DNA of 64,000 bases, from NCBI GenBank assembly GCA_009377575.1, contig WHTU01000010.1:1-64000 (forward strand), written 5' to 3'. The notes beneath the pieces are model-generated. The model made no database searches and had not been told where the DNA came from. It saw only the letters and a program-made list of their open reading frames with translations. This document shows, piece by piece, positions 35,628 through 43,807 of the stretch. The stretch comes from Nitrososphaeraceae archaeon (lineage in GTDB: Archaea > Thermoproteota > Nitrososphaeria > Nitrososphaerales > Nitrososphaeraceae). Each line of letters begins with the position of its first letter. Position 1 is the stretch's first letter. The position numbers were made by a program, and so were the translations under genes.

Positions 35628-35781
35628 GGGAAAGCAAAGAATGATTATGGTTTAGAATCGACGATTTTTGAATTTAGAATTGCTTTTGGTGCTTTACTAT
35701 CCAACTATTTTTCATGCAGGATTCTCGAACTATTTTCTGTTGTGGTTTGAATTTGCGATCAGTTCTAATCAAAAGTAACCC

Positions 35782-36972
35782 TTAACTTTGGATTCCACAT
35801 GAATTCGGCCCTGCTTCTAGGTCGTCTAATTGCAAGATATTGCAAAATAGCAGATCTTTGTTGAGCCTCAATATTCTGTTGTAATTCATGGGCTGAGGAG
35901 GTATGCTGGAAACAACGAAACTAATGAATTCGTTCTCATCCATTCTAAATGCCTTTACAGAGGCTTTTATTTCTCCAACCGTTTTGAAAATTGGCTCTTT
36001 ATGCTTCATACTTTTGCTGTAATGTGAGGGCAATAGTATTGCATCATCAGGTAAAGCCGAGAGCTTCTTGTAGGTAAGAAAAAGGGTTCGAGAAAATTCA
36101 TCAATCCTATCATGGAGATCAGGTCTACCGATCCCGTCAACAAAGAGTGTATCCCCGCTAAAAAGAAATATTTCCTTTTTGCTAGGTTTCCCCCCTTCTG
36201 ACAAGGTTTCTAATCTAAAAGACATACTCCCAGCCGTATGGCCGGGTGTGTGGATTACTTCGAAAGATAACCCTTTAGAGATTTCAATCCTCTTGCCATC
36301 ATCAAGGAAGTTCAGGTCCAATCCGTTAATCTTACTTGGCTCAGTTTCGTATTCTTCCAGAGAGCTAAGGTAGAGCTTTGCACCCGTTTCTTTAGCAATA
36401 GTCCTAGAAGCAGACAAGTGATCTGCGTGTCGATGCGTCTCGATCAGAGCTTGGATTCTAAGGTCGTTATTTTTTGCAATCTCGAAAATTGAGGTAACCG
36501 AACTACATGGTGGATCGATGACAACAGCATCATTAAAATACGAAATCAGGTAGGTCATGCAACCCTTTGAAATTCGTCTTATCTGCCAGATCTTCATGTT
36601 CCGATCTGATAAACATGGTATCAATGCCACATCGTTTATTTTGTTCCAAGCAACCATGCCTCCTCTTATGCTCTTGACATCATACCCGAGTTGAGATAAA
36701 TATTCTGCTGCCATCTTTGATCTCATGCCGTGCGAGCAGACCGTGATCACCTCTTTGTCCTTGGGGATATTCCTAATCATTTCTTCAGACGACAACTTGT
36801 CCAAAGGTACGAGAGAGGGCTCTAGATGTTTATCGTAGCTAATCTTCCAGGTCTTGTACTCCTCAGGGGTCCGAACATCCAAAATGTATAAATTTTCACC
36901 AGAATCCATCTTGTCCTTCAAATCGGAGGGCTCTATTTCAAGCGTACCGTAGTGAGTGCGCTTATCTGTCAA
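35782..36972 (-). CDS. Rhodanese - metallo-beta-lactamase fusion (persulfide dioxygenase-like)
   Basis: 396 residues. A rhodanese domain (10-115) carries LDVRTPEEY and the active cysteine Cys79 in CSHGMRS, ending with GGMVAWN. A metallo-beta-lactamase domain (about 125-330) has THRHADHL (179-186), HTPGHTAGSMSF, and SGDTLFVDGIGRPDL. The last motif is typical of ETHE1-like persulfide dioxygenases. The combination suggests oxidation of glutathione- or protein-bound persulfide with transfer of sulfur by the rhodanese. A C-terminal helical region (330-396) is extra. Stand-alone gene. Confidence 0.85.
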   Translation of the reverse strand: MTDKRTHYGTLEIEPSDLKDKMDSGENLYILDVRTPEEYKTWKISYDKHLEPSLVPLDKLSSEEMIRNIPKDKEVITVCSHGMRSKMAAEYLSQLGYDVKSIRGGMVAWNKINDVALIPCLSDRNMKIWQIRRISKGCMTYLISYFNDAVVIDPPCSSVTSIFEIAKNNDLRIQALIETHRHADHLSASRTIAKETGAKLYLSSLEEYETEPSKINGLDLNFLDDGKRIEISKGLSFEVIHTPGHTAGSMSFRLETLSEGGKPSKKEIFLFSGDTLFVDGIGRPDLHDRIDEFSRTLFLTYKKLSALPDDAILLPSHYSKSMKHKEPIFKTVGEIKASVKAFRMDENEFISFVVSSIPPQPMNYNRILRLNKDLLFCNILQLDDLEAGPNSCGIQS

Positions 36973-37314
36973 TCCTGAGGCTCAATCATACTATCCGCCT
37001 TGCGTATAATAAAATGGTTTGTGTGAATGATATGCGTCTAATAGAATGGTAGCTTTATGTTCATAACCATTTATTATTGTGTAGAGGGAGGGAGGAACAG
37101 TAGAAACGTTAGTAATACTCTAAGAGCTCCGGTGAAGAATGATGGAAGTAGTCCAAGCTAAGGGAGCTACGTCTAATGACGTCTCGTGACGACCTATTGG
37201 ATGCATGAGAGTGTCAATGCAATATTGACATAAGCTTCTTGGAATATTGATGGTAACTGTGATGGTAATGCCTTTAGAGCTACTTTATATACTACCATAT
37301 GCAATATACCAATT
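36973..37314. other. Promoter region between divergent genes
   Basis: No gene supported. The right end has TATA-like sequences before the small exported protein (actttatatac at about 37283-37293, some 25 bases before the ATG at 37315). A direct repeat gatggtaa occurs at 37249 and 37263. Confidence 0.35.
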
Positions 37315-37509
37315 ATGGGGACGAATACGAATTATTCCCTAAGGTTGGTGGCTGTAGCTGTATTCGCAGTATTGGCCTTCGCTGTGGCAGGACTTGCTTC
37401 ATGGACTTTTTTGAGTGAATCGTCAGTGACAGCACAGAATGATACTGTAGTTAACGAAACCATGCTATATACAAACCAGACTGAAATGGCTCCCGAGACC
37501 AAACGCTGA
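37315..37509 (+). CDS. Small membrane-anchored or exported protein
   Basis: 64 residues. A hydrophobic segment, about 10-33 (LVAVAVFAVLAFAVAGLASW), is followed by a polar tail rich in Thr, Asn and Glu with N-x-T sites (NDTV, NETM, NQTE). The leader ends in SVTAQN, which could be cleaved as VTA/Q. Similar short exported proteins are frequent in this group and their role is unknown. A TATA-like box is correctly placed for a leaderless start. Confidence 0.6.
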   Translation: MGTNTNYSLRLVAVAVFAVLAFAVAGLASWTFLSESSVTAQNDTVVNETMLYTNQTEMAPETKR

Positions 37510-38179
37510 TCTAGCTCAACCACAAAGGATAGGGATAAAACGTAACAGAATGCAGTAGTTACCGTTTTGATATTTGAGATTATAGATTATGGCTAAAATT
37601 GCAATTTCATAGGGTAACGTCATTTTAAGCAGGATAGTAGTAATCTAGAAGCCTATCTTCCTAATTAATCGGTGACTAGTCTGGTTCTATATCATCATGG
37701 TATTAACGTGCATTCCTTTTGGATGCACTGCATAGTTGTAGGCTTTACAAGTCTCAAAAATTATCTCATTTGCTGTTGCTCTTCACTTTATGGTGTCTTG
37801 TGCAATATCATGAGGTCAGGAACTGATGTGATGATGAATTTTGTTATTTCATTGCTGACCATAAGATCAGTGTCCCGGTCCATCGCAAGTCTAATGGTCT
37901 CGCCATGGATTTGCTGATAGAATAGATTCTTTCCCCGTCAATGAACTAGAACCATTATCTCCTTATAGCTTACCCGTGGAATCCTGTGTGCATCTCTTCA
38001 TCATTTCTGCGCTGTAGAAACTTACGGAGTTGCCTGATATTATCCGATCTCAGATGCATTCTAAATTGCAATCTGTAAGCTTGGCAAAGTGGTTGTCTTA
38101 TGCCCTGCTAATCCGTACTCCGTTGATCGGTTCTCTAGCAAAACTGTCATATGGTGTCTGCTTACTTATTCTTTAACTA
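37510..38179. other. Sparse region of about 670 bases
   Basis: Holds one broken small frame on the minus strand (listed at 37788-37955). Longer open frames on the plus strand have poor composition. No RNA gene is seen. Confidence 0.3.
37788..37955 (-). pseudogene. Small coding-like frame with an early TGA
   Basis: On the minus strand ATG at 37955, preceded at 6 bases by a GGAGA-type ribosome site, gives MVLVH, TGA (37938-37940), then RGKNLFYQQIHGETIRLAMD and RDTDLMVSNEITKFIITSVP and DLMILHKTP to TAA (37788-37790). The part after the TGA is charged and helical like a real protein. An internal ATG at 37883 would give 31 codons. Family unknown. Confidence 0.35.
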
Positions 38180-38464
38180 TTGCCTCAGCGTGATCGTCAT
38201 AACATAATTAAAGACATCCTTGAGATAGTCTATAATACCCAGCCGCTTTTTCGAACCAGACGAAGTCAAACCAGCATTGGGCATGAAGCTAATCTGACAC
38301 ATCCGCAGACAGTGAAGTATCTCGAAGCTTTAGTTAATGTTGGACAGCTCATTTTAACTGATTTCAAACCCTTTCCATATTACGAAATGACCAAGAAAGG
38401 GCGGAGAAGTTTGCAGTTGTTCAGCGAGTTAGATGACGATCTACGGCCCGTCGTTCCTAAGTAG
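38180..38464 (+). CDS. Winged-helix DNA-binding protein
   Basis: 94 residues, single winged-helix domain: RHNIIKDILEIVYNTQPLFR, IGHEANLTHPQTVKYLEALV and the wing LILTDFKPFPYYEMTKKGRR followed by SLQL. The pattern matches the archaeal HTH_45-like regulators. Start is TTG. It may regulate the thioredoxin gene that follows, but 235 bases separate them. Confidence 0.72.
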   Translation: MPQRDRHNIIKDILEIVYNTQPLFRTRRSQTSIGHEANLTHPQTVKYLEALVNVGQLILTDFKPFPYYEMTKKGRRSLQLFSELDDDLRPVVPK

Positions 38465-38699
38465 GAATTTATTAATGTATAGCAGGAAAACATCCTGGTT
38501 CGTGACTGTTTGCCATGCTCATGAATTTTTCTGCGAAGTCGCAAAGCACAGGGCCAAATTCTACAATTGCGATGCACGTATGGGGAGGCGAGGCCTGCCT
38601 TCTTTCATTCGCAATTTGCTGGCAGACGATTCTCAAAACCCCCTTAGTGTATGCTGGATAATTGGTTTATATTCACCAAACACATAATCTCTATTTCAA

Positions 38700-39023
38700 A
38701 TGGTAGTCGCGATATCCAAACAAACGTGGGAGAATGACGTTTTGAGATCAAATACTCCAGTCCTTGTCGACTTTTGGGCAGAATGGTGTGGTCCATGTAG
38801 AATGGTTAGCCCTATTCTCGAGAAGCTAGGCGAAAGAATGTCGGATCAGATCAAAATAGTTAAGCTGAACGTGGATGAAAATCAAGAGCTTGCTATGAAC
38901 TATGGGATTAGATCGATTCCATCTCTTTTAATCTTTAGGGAAGGAAAAGAAATTGGTCGGACAGTCGGTGCTGCTACAGAACAGACCTACGAAGAGTTTG
39001 TGAAGACATCCCTTTCAAATTAA
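38700..39023 (+). CDS. trxA: Thioredoxin
   Basis: 107 residues, the standard length. The active site WCGPC has its cysteines at 30 and 33; VLVDFWAEWCGPCRMVSPIL, the cis-proline region RSIPSLLIFREG and the KLNVDENQELAMNYGI strand-helix are all present. It reduces protein disulfides in the cytoplasm. No leader peptide. A nested inverted repeat lies 73 bases after its stop. Confidence 0.94.
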   Translation: MVVAISKQTWENDVLRSNTPVLVDFWAEWCGPCRMVSPILEKLGERMSDQIKIVKLNVDENQELAMNYGIRSIPSLLIFREGKEIGRTVGAATEQTYEEFVKTSLSN

Positions 39024-39095
39024 GGAAGTGGACTCGTCGGCAGCCGATCATGGGAGCTCGCTGAATTTTTTTACCACTATGATTGTTCTCCAATT

Positions 39096-39140
39096 TAAGG
39101 TGACATTAGACAACGCCTAAATTTAGGCTAGATCACCTTA
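39096..39140. repeat. Nested inverted repeat
   Basis: taaggtga (39096-39103) and tcacctta (39133-39140) are perfect inverse copies, and between them gcctaaatttaggc (39115-39128) is a 14-base perfect palindrome. It lies between the thioredoxin gene and an exported-protein gene and may be an operator for the latter or a processing signal. Confidence 0.55.
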
Positions 39141-39223
39141 TGCGAGACATTATACCTTTTTTTTAGATTGGCGAATTCTACAATCAAAATATTTAAGTAG
39201 GATTTCTCTTCAATTTAGAAATA

Positions 39224-39562
39224 ATGAACAAAAAAGCTACCATTGTAGGGACACTGTCGACTCTATTCACATTATCGGCAATCTTGTTGAACACCCCGTA
39301 TTTGAATCCAGCCTTTGCTCAAGTAGGTCCACCTGGAGAAGCTGGGGTTACAGATGAGTCAGAACCGGATTTTTCGCCTTTAAATATGACAGGACCAGAG
39401 ACAGCTACTGAATTTGAAGAGATTGCCGGAAGTGATGCGGCTATATTGGCAAATGACACCGCCATAAACAATCCTAACAACACTATGCTTGATGCGACCG
39501 ATGTAAACATACGAGAAGACTGCATGCAGATGCCTGGAAACACCTCAGAGTACTGTCCTTAG
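39224..39562 (+). CDS. Small exported protein
   Basis: 112 residues. A signal peptide (about 1-32) ends in PAFA, a type I cleavage site followed by QVG. The mature part is acidic, rich in Pro, Glu, Asp, Asn and Thr, with two C-terminal cysteines (CMQMPGNTSEYC) that may pair. Family and role unknown. A TATA-like atatttaag lies about 35 bases upstream. It sits with a cytoplasmic thioredoxin before it and an exported DsbA-like protein after it. Confidence 0.65.
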   Translation: MNKKATIVGTLSTLFTLSAILLNTPYLNPAFAQVGPPGEAGVTDESEPDFSPLNMTGPETATEFEEIAGSDAAILANDTAINNPNNTMLDATDVNIREDCMQMPGNTSEYCP

Positions 39563-39799
39563 TCAGCGACTTTCGAATCTCTATTTTTTGTTTCATAGAA
39601 CTCGTGGTAGTATTCTTCCCACAATGCTTTTAGAATTGTGAGAACCCGCTTCTCATATTTTTAGCAAGTTACTCGACATCAGAAAGCATTTCCTTGGCCG
39701 GTATACTATTTTCAAAAAAGGCTTGCTTAGACAGTCTCTGCATTTGAAGGGCCACATCATGACTTTTAAGTGGCTTGAGTCGTAATGATGACTGAATAA

Positions 39800-40558
39800 T
39801 TGGTGAAGGGCGGAAGAAAACACAAGACTGATAAAAGAAGAATGAATAAGAAAGCTCTGATAGTTGGAGTAGCGCTTGCCGTTATAATGGTAGGAGGTGC
39901 TGTAGCCGCTGTTCTTATGAGCTCTCCTTCTCCGGCTTTGAATAAAGACAATAATAACGAAGTCATTCAGCGAATAGTTGCCCCTATTTCTGAGAACGTC
40001 CCGGTACTCGCCGCAGACGGTGGGTCTTCTAATATAACGATGGTTGAATTCGGTGACTATCAATGTCAATATTGTGCTAGATTTCATAACGAAACAAAGA
40101 ATCAAATTATGAACAATTTCGTAGATACTGGCCAAATTAGGTTCGTTTTCAAAGACTTCGTGATCAATGATCTTCCATCCGACCGTGCATCAACGTTGGC
40201 AGCCGAAGCATCGTATTGCGCTGCTGACCAAGGCAAATATTGGCAGTACCATGATGAACTGTACGATAATTCTCGCGGAGAAAACACAGGTTGGGTGACT
40301 GAGAATAGTTTGAAGCAGTTTGCGACGAGAATCGGAATTCAGAATCTTACAGAGTTTTCTGGATGCCTTGAGAACCACACTCATCAGGATTTAGTCGAAG
40401 CCAATACTCAGCTTGCTAACGGAATTGGCCTTAGATCGACTCCCTCTTTTGTCATAATTTCTAACGAGACGGTGCCAATAGCCATAGAAGGCGCCCAACC
40501 ATTTCCTGTATTCAAACAAGCTATTGATGATGTCTTGGCTAACGTGTCGCGGACCTAA
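39800..40558 (+). CDS. Exported DsbA-like thiol-disulfide oxidoreductase
   Basis: 252 residues. A basic start (GGRKHKTDKRRMNKK) and one membrane helix (about 18-40) anchor the protein facing outward. The thioredoxin fold begins at about 79 with MVEFGDYQCQYCARFHNETK; the CQYC active site is at 89-92. A helical insertion and the cis-Pro region LRSTPSFVII follow as in DsbA. It probably oxidises or isomerises disulfides of exported proteins. TTG start at 39800 lies about 33 bases after a TATA-like ttttaag; the ATG at 39842 is an alternative. Confidence 0.85.
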   Translation: MVKGGRKHKTDKRRMNKKALIVGVALAVIMVGGAVAAVLMSSPSPALNKDNNNEVIQRIVAPISENVPVLAADGGSSNITMVEFGDYQCQYCARFHNETKNQIMNNFVDTGQIRFVFKDFVINDLPSDRASTLAAEASYCAADQGKYWQYHDELYDNSRGENTGWVTENSLKQFATRIGIQNLTEFSGCLENHTHQDLVEANTQLANGIGLRSTPSFVIISNETVPIAIEGAQPFPVFKQAIDDVLANVSRT

Positions 40559-40839
40559 ACTGTAGCTCTATGGCGTCTGGTAAAATATTGGCAAACGTGT
40601 TTTGGTATACTTGAGGCCTGAGAATGTATTGTCGTCCTTACTTAACACGGCACACCTTTCAAGGAGAGTCGTCCGGAATAATAAAGAAATAACTTAATAA
40701 CATCAATATAAGAAAGCAGCAAAAAGAAGGCATATGACTATTCGCATAGTACTGCATTCAGTCAATTAATTTGGTCTTTTACTGTTAGAAACGGTCTACA
40801 ATTGGGCTTTACCAAAGCATAGCCGCTCAGATTTGTCCT

Positions 40840-41070
40840 TTATCGCCTATCGGAGCGCCTGCCACTAGGCTTACGTGAATTGTACGAATTTCGTGTTCCT
40901 CTGTCATATGTAAAATATTTAAAGGCGAAGAATGAGGCCATGGCATAATTAGCTATTGCTAAAGCGAAGAAAATGAAAGACGATAGATATGCAGACTCTA
41001 CTAAGCCGAAGGTACCTACTGCTGCAGCCAATCCCATGAAAATAATGAGTTGATTCTTGTATACTACCAA
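40840..41070 (-). CDS. Small two-helix membrane protein
   Basis: 76 residues with two hydrophobic segments (about 8-25 and 30-52) and a strongly basic tail (YNSRKPSGRRSDRR), which places the C-terminus in the cytoplasm. Not recognised. The frame opens without a strong start, and composition is the main support. Confidence 0.5.
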   Translation of the reverse strand: MVVYKNQLIIFMGLAAAVGTFGLVESAYLSSFIFFALAIANYAMASFFAFKYFTYDRGTRNSYNSRKPSGRRSDRR

Positions 41071-41702
41071 ATGCCAGATCCTGTAGTCTGAGCAGTGGCC
41101 TGTTAGATATGAATTTTGTTCCTGGAACTTATTTGGATCTGAAGAATAAGTAAAGATTGTAGAACAACTTTTCTTACCACTACTTAGTAACCCCTGAGTG
41201 GATAGTTAACATTAAAAATATTGGTCAGAAAGAAGATGTATTCCGGACGCCAAAGTATAAATTCCTCTCGCAAGCTTCTGACCATTATCTATTGAAAGCG
41301 CATCCTTAATTTGCTCAATATACATATGACCTAACACGGTAAAACACGCCTATATTTAATTACGCTTCCACTAACAAAGGTCAAGTTACCCGTCTTGTTA
41401 TTAGACAATCTAGTAGCGAACCACAGACCTGAATCTGGGAAATACAGAAATATCTTGCCTTCTTTAACTTTAATAAGTCATTTCTTATTTAAAATATGGC
41501 GTAGGGATAATTTGAGAAATGTAGATAGGTGCCTCGTTCCCAAAAATGTGAAAGCACCCCCCTTATATTCAAACATAACTAGATTAGTGTCAAATTATTA
41601 TGAGCCATGTGCCTGAAGGGTACTCAAGTAGCATACATATATTGAAAAGCTATATCAATTCATCATTAATCCACTAATACGGAAAACTCACTTCTATTGA
41701 AT
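41071..41702. other. Mostly empty region of about 630 bases
   Basis: Apart from the small minus-strand gene at 41212-41325 no gene is convincing. A plus-strand frame from 41395 has low-complexity, atypical composition. Confidence 0.3.
41212..41325 (-). CDS. Small hypothetical protein, 37 aa
   Basis: An ATG frame (start at 41325) reading MYIEQIKDALSIDNGQKLAR then GIYTLASGIHLLSDQYF. The composition is that of a compact helical protein. The minus strand has a TATA-like aaatata about 32 bases before the ATG, ideal for a leaderless transcript. Family unknown; likely missed by length cut-offs. Confidence 0.5.
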   Translation of the reverse strand: MYIEQIKDALSIDNGQKLARGIYTLASGIHLLSDQYF

Positions 41703-42692
41703 ATGGAATCTGCAACAACCCTCACCTATGTTTTTGCAACCTTTGTGCTAATCGTCATGTCAATTACCACAGCCACTGATGGACCCATGGTTCAGTTCCC
41801 TCTATCCAATCAAGCTAGAGCAGCATCAGACAATGAACTTGAGCTGAATTGTGAAGGTAATGAAGACATGTGCCTGGTAGAGGCTTGCCTTGGTAGTGAG
41901 TGCTCTGCTTTAGGAAAAGAAACAGGATTTTCAGAAATGCTGACCGAAGAGATATTAAGCAAGGTTCCAATGAAACCCGTTAGTAGGGATAGCTGTCAGA
42001 CAACTGATGAAAAAGAAGAAATTAATAATTTCAAATTCCGTGCAACAAAAGAAGGATCAGATGAATTAAACTCAAATAACGCTGATTTCGGGATGCCAAG
42101 TCAGATCCCTGTTGCCCGGTGGGACCATTCTGGTTCAGATATTTTAATAGGCATGGACCTCGGAATGATCAAGAAAATTTGCAACATCAACTTACTTTTC
42201 GATGATGATGCAGAGATCGAAGAAGGTTTTTCCGTGACTGTTTCAAATGGCAGCAAGAGTCTTCATAAAGTTGTTGATGAATTTACAACTGGAACATCGC
42301 CTGAATCTTGGTCAAGTCATGATCTCGACAGCTTGGTCGGAAGATTCGTCCATATTACCATACCAGGTGTTTCAGAGTTTTATGTTGATGATGACGATGA
42401 TGATGATCCAATTGTCTCAGAAATTATAGTAAAAGCTCTTCCAATGACCCAAACTTCTAGAAATTCGAGTGCTCAGAGTAATTCTACAGACACCCTAACC
42501 AGACAGATGCCTAACAATACCATTTCTCAGCCAGAAGAATTGTCACCGTTGGAGTTCTTGGACGCAGGTTCTGATCTATTAGATACTCCAATACTTGGAA
42601 CCGAGCCTTATAGAACAAATCAAAGTTCTTTAACAGACATGTCTTCAACACCAACCTCAAATATATACACAGGAGACATCTTCCTGCCATAG
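41703..42692 (+). CDS. Exported protein with a discoidin-like domain and Asp run
   Basis: About 329 residues. A signal segment (about 5-25) precedes a cysteine-containing region (CEGNEDMCLVEACLGSEC). Residues 140-245 look like a galactose-binding (discoidin/F5-8C-like) sandwich: ARWDHSGSDILIGMDLGMIK, then FSVTVSNGSKSLHKVVDEFT and VGRFVHITIPG, ending VSEIIVKAL. Within it lies a run of eight Asp (about 233-240), perhaps binding calcium. The tail is Ser/Thr/Asn-rich, as in a flexible stalk with glycosylation sites. Likely a surface adhesin or sugar-binding protein. TTG six bases earlier is an alternative start. Confidence 0.65.
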   Translation: MESATTLTYVFATFVLIVMSITTATDGPMVQFPLSNQARAASDNELELNCEGNEDMCLVEACLGSECSALGKETGFSEMLTEEILSKVPMKPVSRDSCQTTDEKEEINNFKFRATKEGSDELNSNNADFGMPSQIPVARWDHSGSDILIGMDLGMIKKICNINLLFDDDAEIEEGFSVTVSNGSKSLHKVVDEFTTGTSPESWSSHDLDSLVGRFVHITIPGVSEFYVDDDDDDDPIVSEIIVKALPMTQTSRNSSAQSNSTDTLTRQMPNNTISQPEELSPLEFLDAGSDLLDTPILGTEPYRTNQSSLTDMSSTPTSNIYTGDIFLP

Positions 42693-42985
42693 CGTTTTTT
42701 CTTCCACTATACATTCATGGGTCGAGGTTGGAACCAATTGCAATGTGGGCTTTAACATAGTAACAGTGCTGTGAATATTGGTCTGAAATTGCTCATAGTT
42801 CGAAGCCCCCTTTATCAAGATGTAAACCTACAAAATATTTCACCTAGTAGAACGATACGTTACCCTGTCTATGAGCTATTTAGGATATATTGTTCATCCA
42901 AGCCAATAACTCAAGCTACTATACATCTGTACTGAGCACACATCAGCCATATTTGCATTGAATGATATGTGTCAATCTCCTGCGC

Positions 42986-43465
42986 CTACCCTATTTCTAA
43001 GATCGGTGTATCTGCGTTCTGGCAATCAGAAGATCCACTAAAAGTTTGCTCAGCACTTACAGGATCATTGGATCTAAATTGAACTGTAATAGTTACCTCA
43101 TGGCCGCAGGAACCACTTATTGTAACAGGGCCAAATAAAGGAGGAGAACATAACATAAACTTATTATCCTCATCTGGACTATCTCCTTGCATCTGGTACT
43201 CGGAGACCGAAAGATTGCCGGAATATATTGGTCCGCCGACAACCAACCCCGCATTCCCTGTACCAAAGCTATAGAGAGTCCAATTTCCAGCTATCGTATT
43301 GTTGGATGACAGCGCTGTAAACGAAACATTCGTTTCGAAAGTTGAGCCATCAGAACATGTCACCTGTCCAGCTCCCCCTCCGTGAATGAGAACAGCACTT
43401 GCATACTCTTCTCCCATTTGAAATAAAGCTTGGTACGAGAGCAAGACGCGAGAAACTGAAATCAC
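42986..43465 (-). CDS. Hypothetical, possibly 5'-truncated exported protein
   Basis: 159 residues from GTG at 43465. The C-terminal part looks like an extracellular beta-sandwich: GNWTLYSFGTGNAGLVVGGP, CSPPLFGPVTISGSCGHEVT, then ITVQFRSNDPVSAEQTFSGS. Four Cys residues could form two disulfides. No signal peptide precedes it, though one would be expected. The same frame stays open for about 35 codons upstream (TSYQVLAPLKNPSKNSQGVY) without a start codon. The gene may be cut at its 5' end, with signal peptide and first domain lost. Confidence 0.45.
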   Translation of the reverse strand: MISVSRVLLSYQALFQMGEEYASAVLIHGGGAGQVTCSDGSTFETNVSFTALSSNNTIAGNWTLYSFGTGNAGLVVGGPIYSGNLSVSEYQMQGDSPDEDNKFMLCSPPLFGPVTISGSCGHEVTITVQFRSNDPVSAEQTFSGSSDCQNADTPILEIG

Positions 43466-43807
43466 ACCTAAGTAAACCCCCTGGGAATTTTTTGACGGAT
43501 TTTTCAGCGGTGCTAGTACCTGATAGCTCGTTCTCCTTATATTTACATATATAAGTACATTTGCTGCTACCTAATTTTCAAACTCGATTCCATTCAGTGG
43601 ATGTCAAGGCAAGAAAAAGGAGAGGTCTACGTTCCTAAATAGGGGATTACAATTCTCAATGTCGTTAACATCGTTACCGTCCTCGACCTTTCAATTTGTG
43701 GAGCTTTGAATCCATCAATTAACCGCTTTTCAGCCGTATTAGGAGTGCCTCATGCTGCCCTTGCAAGTGTTGTATCCGTAATCGATAACTCAGGACCATG
43801 AAATAGA
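43466..43807. other. Gap with the upstream open frame of the truncated gene
   Basis: Contains a TATA-like tacttatatatg on the minus strand (about 43547-43558) and the start-less upstream frame described for 42986-43465. Nothing else is seen. Confidence 0.3.

Noticed and set aside
37672-37917. Plus-strand frame of 81 codons
   Set aside because: Lies opposite a better-composed small frame; Cys/Val/Ile-rich string typical of antisense translation.
41395-41616. Plus-strand frame of 73 codons
   Set aside because: Odd composition, no motif and no promoter at the correct distance.
42385-42412. gat/gac triplet repeat considered as a microsatellite or CRISPR-like repeat
   Set aside because: It is in frame and codes the aspartate run of a protein; no spacer-repeat structure. 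No CRISPR array was found anywhere in the window.
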